Assembly (NCBI GenBank): GCA_032622095.1
Contig: CP136061.1
Coordinates: forward strand, 249,997,582-250,061,581
Direction: 5' to 3'
DNA from: Siphonodentalium dalli
Taxonomy: Eukaryota > Mollusca > Scaphopoda > Gadilida > Siphonodentaliidae
Length of the DNA: 64,000 bases
The notes beneath the pieces were generated by a model. It had not been told where the DNA came from and did no database searches. It saw only the letters and a program-made list of their open reading frames with translations. Below are positions 54,973 to 63,904 of the stretch, in pieces. The translations under genes and the position numbers were made by a program. Every line of letters starts with the position of its first letter. Position 1 is the first letter of the stretch.

Positions 54973-55334
54973 CCCCTATCTCCAGGACGATATACACTCA
55001 GCTACTAAACGTTGATAAAGTACCTGTATGACAGGTTCTCACTATGTTTGCTCTATCTTAGTTATCCCTGAAGGTATTTTTTGCTTGGGTCGTTTGGCAA
55101 ATATTATGAGTCTCAAAGACTGTGTGAAATTATAATGGTGCCTACCTAACCGTAGTACTTCCTGTTATGTCTAGAATTCACTCAATATCGGAGTTAACTT
55201 GTTTTATTTTGTGATATTGAGTCTTTTCTTAGAGCGCTATAATAAACAACCATTACTGAATTCCAATAAGTCCAGTATATCCAACTCAGTCATAGTATAG
55301 ACGATTATTACAGGTTGATATCATGTCCAAGAGG

Positions 55335-55730
55335 TTAACCCTTCCATGACTGGAGCTTCCTGAAATTTTGCGAAAACCATATGCTAATGCATTCTCTTAT
55401 ATATGCGAGTCTCCCATAGGCAAGCCTCGCATATATAAGAGATTGCAAGTGCAACAAGGTCAAGAAGAAGAAATAAAAGAAGAAATTATGTTACAAAAGG
55501 TTTTTTTTGTTTGTTTTTTTTTGTATTTATAACAAAGGTAAAAATCATGAGGGGTTAAGGAAAGGGAAAATCCCGGGGTTAGCCCCCCCCCCTCCCTCCC
55601 CCCCCCCCCCCCTCCACCACTCTCTCTACAAGGTCTAGGTAAATATTGTTAGACCAATGTATTCTCTTATATATTTGAGGCTCCCTGCGAGAGACTCGCA
55701 TATACATATATAAGAGAATGCATTGGCACT
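55335..55730. mobile_element. TTAA-element relative (duplicate)
   Basis: Copy of 49,743-50,138; C runs are 10 and 15 instead of 11 and 14. Confidence 0.6.
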
Positions 55731-55948
55731 TTTTCGAAATCAGCTGCTTTTGTCGAATTTTATTGGATCTGTTCCTTTAGGTGCATTTCTGTGCGCACAG
55801 TCTTTGTCCATTTGTTTTTGGTTTCTGGATGATAACTTTAGACAGTCTACTGTTTGTCCGTTCATTTTTTGTTTCCGGATGATAACTTTAGATAGTCTCA
55901 ACTGAATGGAATGAAATTTTGTATGTGGGTTTACTAGCACAAAATCAG

Positions 55949-56270
55949 GTCTAGTTCGAATCAAATTTCCGCATGCCAAATTTCACCAGAGTTAATGCCC
56001 TATTTGTTAGAATTTGCTCTCAATTTTCATTTCCAGATGATAACATTATCTGAACTGAATGGAATGAAATTTGGTATGTAAATTTACTAGCCCTAAATAC
56101 AGGTCAAGGTCGATTTTGGGTTCTGCCCACAAATTTTCACCAGTTATGCATTTTAGTTGGAATTTCCACGTGTATATTTTGCTACGCCCTATCAATACTC
56201 TTGTTCCCCCATGGTATAAACTTAAATACTGTGTTCAATTGAATCAAGAACTGCAGGGAATCTTATTCTA
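55949..56270 (+). repeat. Family K-like fragment
   Basis: ATTTCACCAGAGTTAATGCC, TTTCCAGATGATAACATTAT and GAATGGAATGAAATTTGGTA resemble 50,200-50,340 and TTTTCACCAGAGTTATGGCC at 60,920. Non-coding repeat of unknown class. Confidence 0.5.
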
Positions 56271-57110
56271 GATAGATACTAAAAATCTCATTTACAAATT
56301 CAATGATAAAAACAAAAACATTGGTCACATCTGTCTGTTCGAATAAACTAATACCTGGTGTATGAATTCTTAATATCTTATGATATTACCACAACCTAAA
56401 CTTACAAGATAAAGCATGTTTTTCTACCTGCTTTCTGTGTTTGTGCCAATCTGTGATTGATATGCTGATAAAAACTACTGCCATTTTATCTCTCAAAATA
56501 TGTCTGTAATCCAGGCAGTCAAGGCTTTCATGCTCGATAATTTTCATGAGACCGATAACTTTCATGAGACCGATAACTTTCATGAGACCGTCCATTCCTG
56601 ATTGAGAAATTTCTTGGCACATTAAATTCTTTTCTGAAGATAGAAAGCAATGGGCTTCTCTAACGAGATGAGTAAAAAAAAGGTCCCTTAAATTTCAATT
56701 AAGCCTTGAGTTTTTCTCCATTAGCCTTTGAATTTCTGATTATAAAATAGTTGGAGAGTTTGGGTTGAGTGTTGTGGATTTAAAGTGAATATCTGATAGA
56801 TCTTAATTCATACAAAACCGTTTTGCCAAATCATAAATCTCTCTCATATGAGTTAACATCATAACAGAGCAAATGGAATATTCTTTCAGTCGATGGACGC
56901 CTTCTTTTGCGATTGATGTACCGGTATTGTGAGAGTACGATACAATCGCAGGACATTTACAAAATTGAGAGATTCTCTACGAAATCCGAAATAATAATAC
57001 ATTGTTTTCTGAATATTCCCTTCACACGAGCGGATCATTTTATCATACCGTTTTAACCCTTTCTCTACTAAATACTCATGGATGAGTAGTTCCCTTTGGG
57101 AATGCTCTGA
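56271..57110. other. Unassigned; small tandem repeat
   Basis: GAGACCGATAACTTTCAT is repeated about three times at 56,540-56,592 (20-bp unit). No gene recognised. Confidence 0.5.
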
Positions 57111-57165
57111 TAATAAGTTCAACAAACGGCCTAGGACAGATAATAAGTTCAACAAACGACCGTAT
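57111..57165 (+). repeat. 31-bp tandem repeat, two units
   Basis: GATAATAAGTTCAACAAACG occurs twice, separated by GCCTAGGACA. Confidence 0.8.
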
Positions 57166-57216
57166 AATCTGCCTCCAATGAATAGGAATCCTTCTGAACT
57201 TGCACTGCACTATCAT

Positions 57217-57381
57217 CAAGCCTTGAAATAGTGTGCCTGTCATTTGCATAATGAGGTCCCCAGAGGGTGAATTTAGTGATGCTACCCCGCATAGTGGGCT
57301 AGCATCACCAAATTCACCCTCTGGGGACCTCATTCTGCTTACACCTCATTCTGCAAATGACAGACACTATTTCAAGGCTTG
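57217..57381. mobile_element. Family B element, 165 bp, 8-bp duplication
   Basis: CAAGCCTTGAAATAGTGTGC to CTATTTCAAGGCTTG with ACTATCAT on both sides (57,209-57,216 and 57,382-57,389). One complete hairpin plus the right terminus; the second hairpin is reduced to CTCATTCTGC. Confidence 0.9.
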
Positions 57382-57389
57382 ACTATCAT

Positions 57390-57514
57390 TTCATCTTTCT
57401 GTCGTCTGCTTATATTTCCTGAAAATCACTCCAGATGAATAATATAGACCATTCCCTTGTATACTTTTATAACTGAATGGGAGAATCTATTTACTAAAGG
57501 CTGTTAAATAACAC
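57390..57514. other. Unassigned sequence
   Basis: Contains the weak dispersed phrase CCAGATGAATAATATAGACC. Confidence 0.35.
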
Positions 57515-57972
57515 CAAGCCTGAGTTTAGTGTGCCTGTCATTTGCAGAATGAGGTCCCCAGAGGGTGAATTTAGTGATGCTGTCCAACACAGTGGGCTGG
57601 CATCACCAAATTCATCATCTGTGGACATCATGCATTCTGCATGCCTCATCTGCTTTAGGAGACATAGACTCAGATTGAAGTTCCCAAATGGTGAATATAC
57701 ACCCATTGGGTACATCAATTATGCAATGTGTCATCTGCCAATTTGGGGATATAGAGAAACTAAACTAAAAAAGAAATAGAATCTATGTGAAGAAGTTTCT
57801 ATAGAAATTTGATAATAAAGAAACTTTCCAGAGAAGACGAGGCCTAAGCAGAATGAAGTCACCATGCAGAGGGTGAATTTATTTATGCTAACCCGCTATG
57901 CAGGATAGCACACTAAATTCACCCTCTGGGGACCTCATTCTGCAAATGACAGGCACACTATTTCAAGGCTTG
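57515..57972 (+). mobile_element. Family B element, second long subtype
   Basis: CAAGCCTGAGTTTAGTGTGC to CTATTTCAAGGCTTG, with internal GAGAAACTAAACTAAAAAAG as in 45,676. The two ends belong to different terminal variants (GAGTTTAG and GAAATAG), suggesting recombination between subtypes. Confidence 0.75.
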
Positions 57973-57988
57973 CTTGAGGGATTCTAAT

Positions 57989-58160
57989 GTGTCTAACATT
58001 TGCAGAATGAGGTTCCCAGAGGGTGAATTTAGTGACGCTACCCATCACAGTGGGCTAGCGTCACCAAATTCACCCTCTGGGAATCTCATTCTGCTTAGGC
58101 CTCAACTGCTATGGGAGTCCTAGGGATCATACTGAAATTCCCCAGTTGAAGTCAATTGTT
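57989..58160 (+). mobile_element. Family B left-half fragment
   Basis: GTGTCTAACATTTGCAGAAT, a near-perfect hairpin, then CTCAACTGCTATGGGAGTCC and CCCCAGTTGAAGTCAA; the rest is missing. Confidence 0.7.
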
Positions 58161-58169
58161 CCTTGGAGT

Positions 58170-58250
58170 CAAGCCTTGAAATAGGGTATCTGTCATTTGC
58201 AGAATGAGGTCCCCAGAGGGTGAATTTAGTTATGCTACCCCGCAAGGCTT
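58170..58250. mobile_element. Family B 81-bp remnant with duplication
   Basis: CAAGCCTTGAAATAGGGTAT through one hairpin arm to TACCCCG, then directly AAGGCTT. Flanks CCTTGGAGT (58,161-58,169 and 58,251-58,259) match. The second arm has been removed from the apex to the terminal few bases. Confidence 0.78.
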
Positions 58251-58259
58251 CCTTGGAGT

Positions 58260-58811
58260 TGTAGTAGTTAACAGTGGTAACATACATTGAGCTCACTTGA
58301 GTGATTTCTTGTTTATGTTTAGAATGTTATCGTTATGCTATTAGAGTACTATTTGGATGATGTTATTGATGAGTTCTACTTACTTTGATTAATGCATGAG
58401 TTTCCGTTCTCAAGTATTCCTCTTTATTATTAGTCAGATTTACATAAAATACAGTTCTGTTCTGTCCCAGGTTTAAGTTGGCTGTTCTAGCACCCATCCA
58501 TGTTAAAGTATGCACAAGAAGTATTTCTGTCGGTAAAAGACTGGTTGAAAATTGTATACCAATTATTAGACAACATTTTCTTCGTCATCGCCAACCAGTG
58601 ATATACTGACAGACTTGGCAAAGACAAACGCGAATACATGTTTCTCTTTGGGTCGATTCATAATACTTTCATACAACAGCCGAGACTCGTGGGGTGGATC
58701 AGTAATCTCACTCATGGTGTAAATTTGTTTTTCAGACATTCTATAGGTATATTCTATATACATGTATCTTGTGGTGGTACTAATAGTAATGTTAGTAATA
58801 TCTTAACTTAA
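58260..58811. other. Unassigned sequence
   Basis: No recognised element or gene; 65-codon minus frame at 58,566-58,763 unsupported. Confidence 0.35.
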
Positions 58812-58945
58812 GCCCGGTGCACACTGGAACCCGATTGCTAAACCATCGGTCTCTGAGACTGAGTCGCTGTACCATGCACACTACTGAGTCAGAGTGCTCA
58901 GCACTTATTGACCTTATCACCGTCAACCTGCACGTGACTTACTTA

Positions 58946-59158
58946 CAGTAATGCCCTAAGTAATGGACTCCTTAACCACAACATAATTATGGGTAACTTT
59001 TCAGGATTTATTCGGAAATATGGCTTGTTGCCATTCATCGGAAAGCTCTCCCCGAGAGCTTTCCGATGAATAGCAACAAGCCATATTTCCGACTAAATCC
59101 TGAAAAGTTACCCATAATTCTGCTGTGGTTAAGGAGTCCATTACTTTGGGAATTACTG
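58946..59158. mobile_element. Family C element, complete palindrome
   Basis: CAGTAATGCCCTAAGTAATG to TTTGGGAATTACTG, apex CTCTCCCCGAGAGC. A TA precedes it; the right side reads TT. Confidence 0.85.
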
Positions 59159-59238
59159 TTTAATATTATCAAAACGTGTAGTCTGGAATTTTATGCAGTG
59201 TTTGCCAAAGTAATGTCTGAATTTTTTTTACTATATAC

Positions 59239-59313
59239 ATATTTCCGACTAAATCCTGAAAAGTTACCCATAATTCTGCTGTGGTTAAGGAGTCCATTAC
59301 TTAGGGCTTACTG
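59239..59313. mobile_element. Family C right-arm fragment
   Basis: CATATTTCCGACTAAATCC to TTAGGGCTTACTG. It shares the AGGAGTCCATTAC variant with the copy about 80 bp upstream, so it probably derives from it by local duplication. Confidence 0.75.
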
Positions 59314-59569
59314 TACGTATAGGATAAAATTAGCGATGATTATATCATACCCACACACCCACACAACTCAGTAATTGACATCAGTACAGTGCAAACAAAC
59401 TTCAGCAATTTGCCTCATGGGTCAAGAAAATATCAGAGCAATCAGACTGGCATAAAATGCCATGCACACCTGTAGCCAAATTGCTTAGAGACAGATGGCT
59501 TAGCAATCGGGCTTTAGTGTGCCCCACCCTTTACATTCAAGCTTGCAAGTGCAATAAATGGCATTGATA

Positions 59570-59631
59570 CAGTAATGCCCTAAATAATCGACTCCTTAAC
59601 CACAGCATAATTATGGGTAACTTTTCAGGAT
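59570..59631 (+). mobile_element. Family C left-arm fragment
   Basis: CAGTAATGCCCTAAATAATC to AACTTTTCAGGAT, then family B sequence. Confidence 0.75.
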
Positions 59632-59635
59632 AAAA

Positions 59636-59804
59636 TGCATATAAATCAAAGTGACTAATCAGTGAACATCATCAACTTCAATTGGAGAACGAGGTTCCTA
59701 GAAGGTGAATTTGGTGATGCTAGCCCACTATGTGGGATAGCATCACTAAATTCACCCTCTGGGAACCTCATTCTGCAAATGAAAGACACACTATTTCAAG
59801 GCTT
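59636..59804 (+). mobile_element. Family B right-half fragment
   Basis: GTGACTAATCAGTGAACATC, one hairpin and right terminus ACTATTTCAAGGCTTG. The left half is absent; a family C fragment is fused at the break. Confidence 0.7.
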
Positions 59805-59836
59805 GTCTGTATAGAAACCAGTGCAAATCATCTCCC

Positions 59837-59893
59837 TGAAGAATCATCAAAAAACATTACACTCAAGAATCATCAGAAAACATTACACTCAAG
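59837..59893 (+). repeat. 27-bp tandem repeat, two units
   Basis: AGAATCATCA-AAAACATTACACTCA repeated twice. Confidence 0.8.
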
Positions 59894-60132
59894 TGTGCTA
59901 TATCCTTGAACCTGCATTTAATTCATTGTGGAAATTGAATCTCTTTAATATTCAGTGCGTCTGGAGATTTTATAAGAGAGATAGTGATAACTGGATGCTT
60001 TGTATTCAATCTGATTTCTTCATCCTCTCAGGGGATGGGGTTAAGGGATAAACAGTAGTGAAATACAAGCATCGATTTTCATGAGGTTTTGTGAAGAAAA
60101 AAAAGTTATCATACCTCATTCAGTTGAAAGTA
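59894..60132. other. Unassigned sequence
   Basis: Nothing recognised. Confidence 0.35.
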
Positions 60133-60290
60133 CAGTAATGCACTAAATAATCAACTCCTTGTTGCCATTCATCAGAAAGCTCTCAGTGATCGAGCCGATG
60201 AATCGCAACGAGCCATATTTCTGACTAAATCCTGAAAAATTACCCATAATTCTGCTGTGGTTAAGGAGTCGATTATTTAGGGCATTACTG
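60133..60290. mobile_element. Family C element, left arm deleted internally
   Basis: CAGTAATGCACTAAATAATC jumps from CAACTCC to TTGTTGCCATTCATCAGAAA; the right arm is complete to AGGGCATTACTG. Bounded by TA. Confidence 0.8.
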
Positions 60291-60479
60291 TATTTCATAG
60301 TATTTATTATCTGCTTCCAATCTGCTTTTTGTTGCAACTATTAAATTTGAGTTTATGTTGGATATACATGTATGTGAACTACATGTACTGCAGTCATAAA
60401 TTTTTACCACTTCACTATCTCACCCTATGAAATTAATTTATTTATTAGATCTACTAATTATAAGGTGTTTCTATTTTTA
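60291..60479. other. Unassigned sequence
   Basis: Nothing recognised. Confidence 0.35.
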
Positions 60480-61430
60480 GCTAAACTTTTTTGAGTTTGA
60501 GCTATTGCCATGGGTTGGCATCTGTGTATCTATCAGTCAATAATATTCTTTGGCACACCCTGCAGGCCACATCCCTCATCTGATCATCACCAAACTTTGT
60601 ATGGATCTTCAGGGTGACCTCTAGATAGTAACCATCAATTTTTTTTTAAACGAACTATATCAAAAACAAGGCTGCAGCAGCCATCTTTTATTTCAAATTT
60701 GAATCCATCGACACATCTGCAGCCCGCATTTATTATGCCCCCGACTTGAAGTCGGCGGGTATATAGTCGACGTCTCCGTCCGTGCGTACATACGTCCGTC
60801 CATACAAACATTTTGCATTATTTTTCAGCAACCGCTGGGCAGAATTAGCTGATATTTGGTATGGTGATAGAGCAGCATGGGGGAACAGCTACATGCATAA
60901 CGCGGGTTTCGTCCACGCATTTTCACCAGAGTTATGGCCCGTTTTTTACTTAGAAAATTCAATTTTGTCCATCCGGACAAACATTTTGCATTATTGTTCA
61001 GCAACCGCTGGGCAGATTTAGCTGATATTTGGTATGGTGATACCGTCCATGCCTAATCCGAATTGCTACGGTTGGGGGCAAATGCCACGCGACAGCGTAC
61101 CTCTTGTTGGAGAATTGTTTTGAAAATATACAGGCATGTTTAGGATCACCTCTAGATGGGAGCTATCAAATTTTTGATTGAAAACATGACTGCCAATGGC
61201 CATCTTGGATTTTAATCTGCATGACTAAATCCTTCGATACACCTTACATGCAACATCCCTCATCTTATCGTCACCAAACTTAATATGATTCTTCGGGGTG
61301 ACCTCTAGATGGAAGATATGAATTTTTTCCAAAATTCGTTAAAAAACATGGGTTGTGCCAAATAATATTCTTTGGATTTCACATTTGAATCCATCGGCAC
61401 ACCATGCAGCCCACATAAATGTTTGAAATG
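60480..61430 (+). repeat. Family K repeats with internal duplications
   Basis: CATCACCAAACTTTGTATGG and GGGTGACCTCTAGATA (60,590) recur as GTCACCAAACTTAATATGAT and GGGTGACCTCTAGATG (61,270). Within, TTATGCCCCCGACTTGAAGT with CTCCGTCCGTGCG starts a second unit at 60,733, and AACATTTTGCATTATT with CAGCAACCGCTGGGCAGA is repeated about 176 bp apart. A dispersed repeat of unknown class; short frames here are not genes. Confidence 0.6.
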
Positions 61431-61630
61431 AAAATAATTTTATCTACAAAATATAATTCTGAATTACTAATTACTAATTACTGAACTTTTTTACTTTCCT
61501 TCTTCTTTATCATTCTATTGACTGCTTAGCATAAAATTAAATCCTCCCAAAGTTGAGCTACAGTGTCAATGACACTTTCATTACTGTTTGCTTTATATAT
61601 CTCAGATTATTTCTAACACTGGGCAAAGCA
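61431..61630. other. Unassigned sequence
   Basis: Nothing recognised. Confidence 0.35.
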
Positions 61631-61633
61631 TAT

Positions 61634-62092
61634 ATGTGACCCGCCATATCAAATCCAGTCGTAAGTCGGGATTTTTTTACCCTGTGCCAATGCATTCTCT
61701 TATATATGCGAGTCGACCATAGGTCGCCTCACATATATAAGAGAATGCATTGGCCTAACAATTTTTTATCATTTTTTTTAAATAAATGTTTCTTACAATT
61801 TTTAGGACATAAAATAAAAAACATCCATTACCCTGCAGGGAGCCCCACACATATATAGAAGCATATAGAAGAGTGGCGTCTGCTCATGTTTGTCTAGGGC
61901 TCTGTATGGGTGAAATTATAAAATTGTTAAAGAATACAAGAAAAAATTATTAAAATTGTAAAAAATTGTTAGGCCAATGCATTCTCTTATATATGCGAGG
62001 CGACCAATGGTCGACTCGCATATATAAGAGAATGCATTGGCACAGGGTAAAAAAATCCGACTTACGACTGGATTTGATATGGCGGGTCACAT
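61634..62092. mobile_element. TGTGACCCGCC element carrying the shared hairpin cassette
   Basis: Inverted ends of about 38 bp, TGTGACCCGCCATATCAAAT with CCAGTCGTAAGTCGG, and the complement on the right ending GATATGGCGGGTCACA. Directly inside, TTTACCCTGTGCCAATGC and GCATTGGCACAGGGTAAA open the same two-hairpin cassette as family A, with CCTAACAATTTTTTATC spacer. The interior has unrelated GAGCCCCACACATATATAGA. The target is AT-rich (ATAT) and its length cannot be fixed. Confidence 0.75.
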
Positions 62093-62429
62093 ATTTTGTA
62101 TTTCTTATTTCACCCCAAGATCAAAATATGGTAAAATCACCATTAACTATGGTTAAAACACGCTATGGACCTTTAATTCACAGCCCTAATTACATGTTTA
62201 ATACTTGACCTTGTTGGGGGAGGTAGATATACTTATCCTGTTTTGAATCAGTTGTATCCCTATCTAATTCCCCATCCCCATTCAATTATATCTTTTACCC
62301 AAGAATCCAGGTGAAATAAGCGCACCTCCAATTAGTCATTATCATTTGCACATGTTTCCCATGCACTGTAAAGACAGTCTATTTATTCTCATAATAGATT
62401 TTTGGTCTTTCCACTGGGAGATCTTATAT
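62093..62429. other. Unassigned sequence
   Basis: Nothing recognised. Confidence 0.35.
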
Positions 62430-62818
62430 TTGTACTGTATCTGTGTGTACTCTTGAGTTTTTTCTGGGTGTTCGTGTATTTGTAGTATGTACTGTGTCTG
62501 TGCAGCCCTTGAAATTGCCATTTTCTTTTACTGCATTGCTTTAGAATTGCATGAAATTCTATGTTGGCTTCTACCGCATTTTCTGTGGCTTTTTCTGTGG
62601 CATCGCCTTTTGCCGTAGTTAATTTCGAGGGCTCTCTGAGTCTACATTGTGTATACATGTACTCTGACTTTTTTGGGTGTTCATATACATGTATTTTCAA
62701 TATGATCTGTATCTGTGCAGCCCTTGAAGTTGACATTTTTCTTCTAAGGAATTGCTTTAGAATTGCATGAAATTCTATATTGGTTCTACGACTTTTTCTG
62801 TGGCATCACCTTTTGCCA
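62430..62818 (+). repeat. Imperfect tandem repeat of about 215 bp, two units
   Basis: TCTGTGCAGCCCTTGAA, ATTGCTTTAGAATTGCATGA and CTTTTTCTGTGGCATC occur in order twice (about 62,493 and 62,708). Confidence 0.75.
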
Positions 62819-62925
62819 TTGAGGGTTGTCTACGTCTACACTGATGTATTCATTGATGGTTGTCTGCGTTTACACTGATGTATTTCATTGAGGGTTGTCT
62901 GCGTCTACACTGATGTACTTCAGAC
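62819..62925 (+). repeat. 35-bp tandem repeat, three units
   Basis: GAGGGTTGTCTGCGTCTACA with CTGATGTATTTCATT recurs three times. Confidence 0.85.
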
Positions 62926-63352
62926 TTTTTTCGGGTGGTCATCAGGGACCAGCCTGGAGGGTGACTTCGGAGAAATATTCCACTTCTCCATAATTTTGTC
63001 CCAGGGAGAAGTGACATCGCTCTCATACCATTTTGCTTATTTCAGAAGTTTTAATGTCAAAATCGTTACAAAACAATGAATGACGATCGATTGTGTTTGG
63101 GGCAAAAGCCCCTCGGGAAAAAACTAATATACCAATATAGACTATTCTAGTGACAATTTGTATATTTGTATTGTTCCCCAGGGGCCACTGGTTTGGGGTT
63201 AGATCATGCCATGAATCTCTACTCTTTCTAATGCCCGTAGAGATCATATTCCACCAGTACAAAACCTGGGAACTTTTTTATGTTTTGACAGGGAACCTTA
63301 TAAAGTTGAATAAATGACGCAGGGAATATATTTTTTAGTTATTTCCAGTTCC
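62926..63352. other. Unassigned sequence
   Basis: CCACTTCTCC and GGGAGAAGTG lie in inverted orientation near 62,978-63,012, echoing the 53-bp minisatellite core. No gene. Confidence 0.35.
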
Positions 63353-63751
63353 TTAACCCTTTACCCAACAGAACGACCCTGTGCCAATGCATTCTCTTAT
63401 ATATGCGAGTCGACCATAGGTCGCCTCGCATATATAAGAGAATGCATTGGCTTAACACATTAAAAATTATAAAATTGTTAAAGAATGTAAGAAAAAATGG
63501 TAAAAAGTATTAAAAAAAGATTTTTTTAGGCCAATGCATTCTCTTATATATGCGAGGCGACCTATGGTCGACTCGCATATATAAGAGAATGCATTGGCAC
63601 AGGGCATAACTGTAACTATCACAATGTGGTCAAGGAGCCGGTTCCAATGATATCCATATTTGTATGGTTCTATTGAGACAGACCGAAGATATTTTAGTCT
63701 GTTGAAGCTTTATTTGGCCGGTTTTGGCCGGTTTGTTGGGTAAAGGGTTAA
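63353..63751 (+). mobile_element. Family A piggyBac-type MITE, copy 11
   Basis: Complete copy, TTAA-bounded, both hairpins intact, same orientation as all others. Confidence 0.88.
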
Positions 63752-63904
63752 TAATGTACTTCACTGTAGGTGAAGGTCCCAACTCAAAATTATGGGATTT
63801 CTCCTGGGTAATTAATTCAATGTTTATTGTGATATCGGCTGGCAAAAGTCACAGAAAAGCATGCAATTTCGAGTTGGGACCTTCACTTGCAGCCAAGTAC
63901 ATTA
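63752..63904. mobile_element. Inverted-repeat element between two TTAA elements
   Basis: AATGTACTTCACTGTAGGTG with AAGGTCCCAACTC and GAGTTGGGACCTTCACTT with AAGTACATTAT are complementary. About 150 bp, non-coding; it fills the gap between family A and A-prime. Confidence 0.65.

Larger units (their letters stand above)
50357..55948 (+). repeat. 5.59-kb tandem duplication, unit 2
   Basis: Head-to-tail copy of 44,764-50,356. The junction shares a single G. At its right end AAAATCAG continues into GTCTAGTTCGAATC, the original downstream sequence. Confidence 0.95.
58812..59526. mobile_element. TIR element hosting two family C insertions
   Basis: Left GCCCGGTGCACACTGGAACC with CCCGATTGCTAA and right TTAGCAATCGGGCTTTAGTG with TGTGCCCC are inverted over about 50 bp with mismatches. 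Inside lie family C copies at 58,946-59,158 and 59,239-59,313. Target duplication unclear. Confidence 0.6.
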
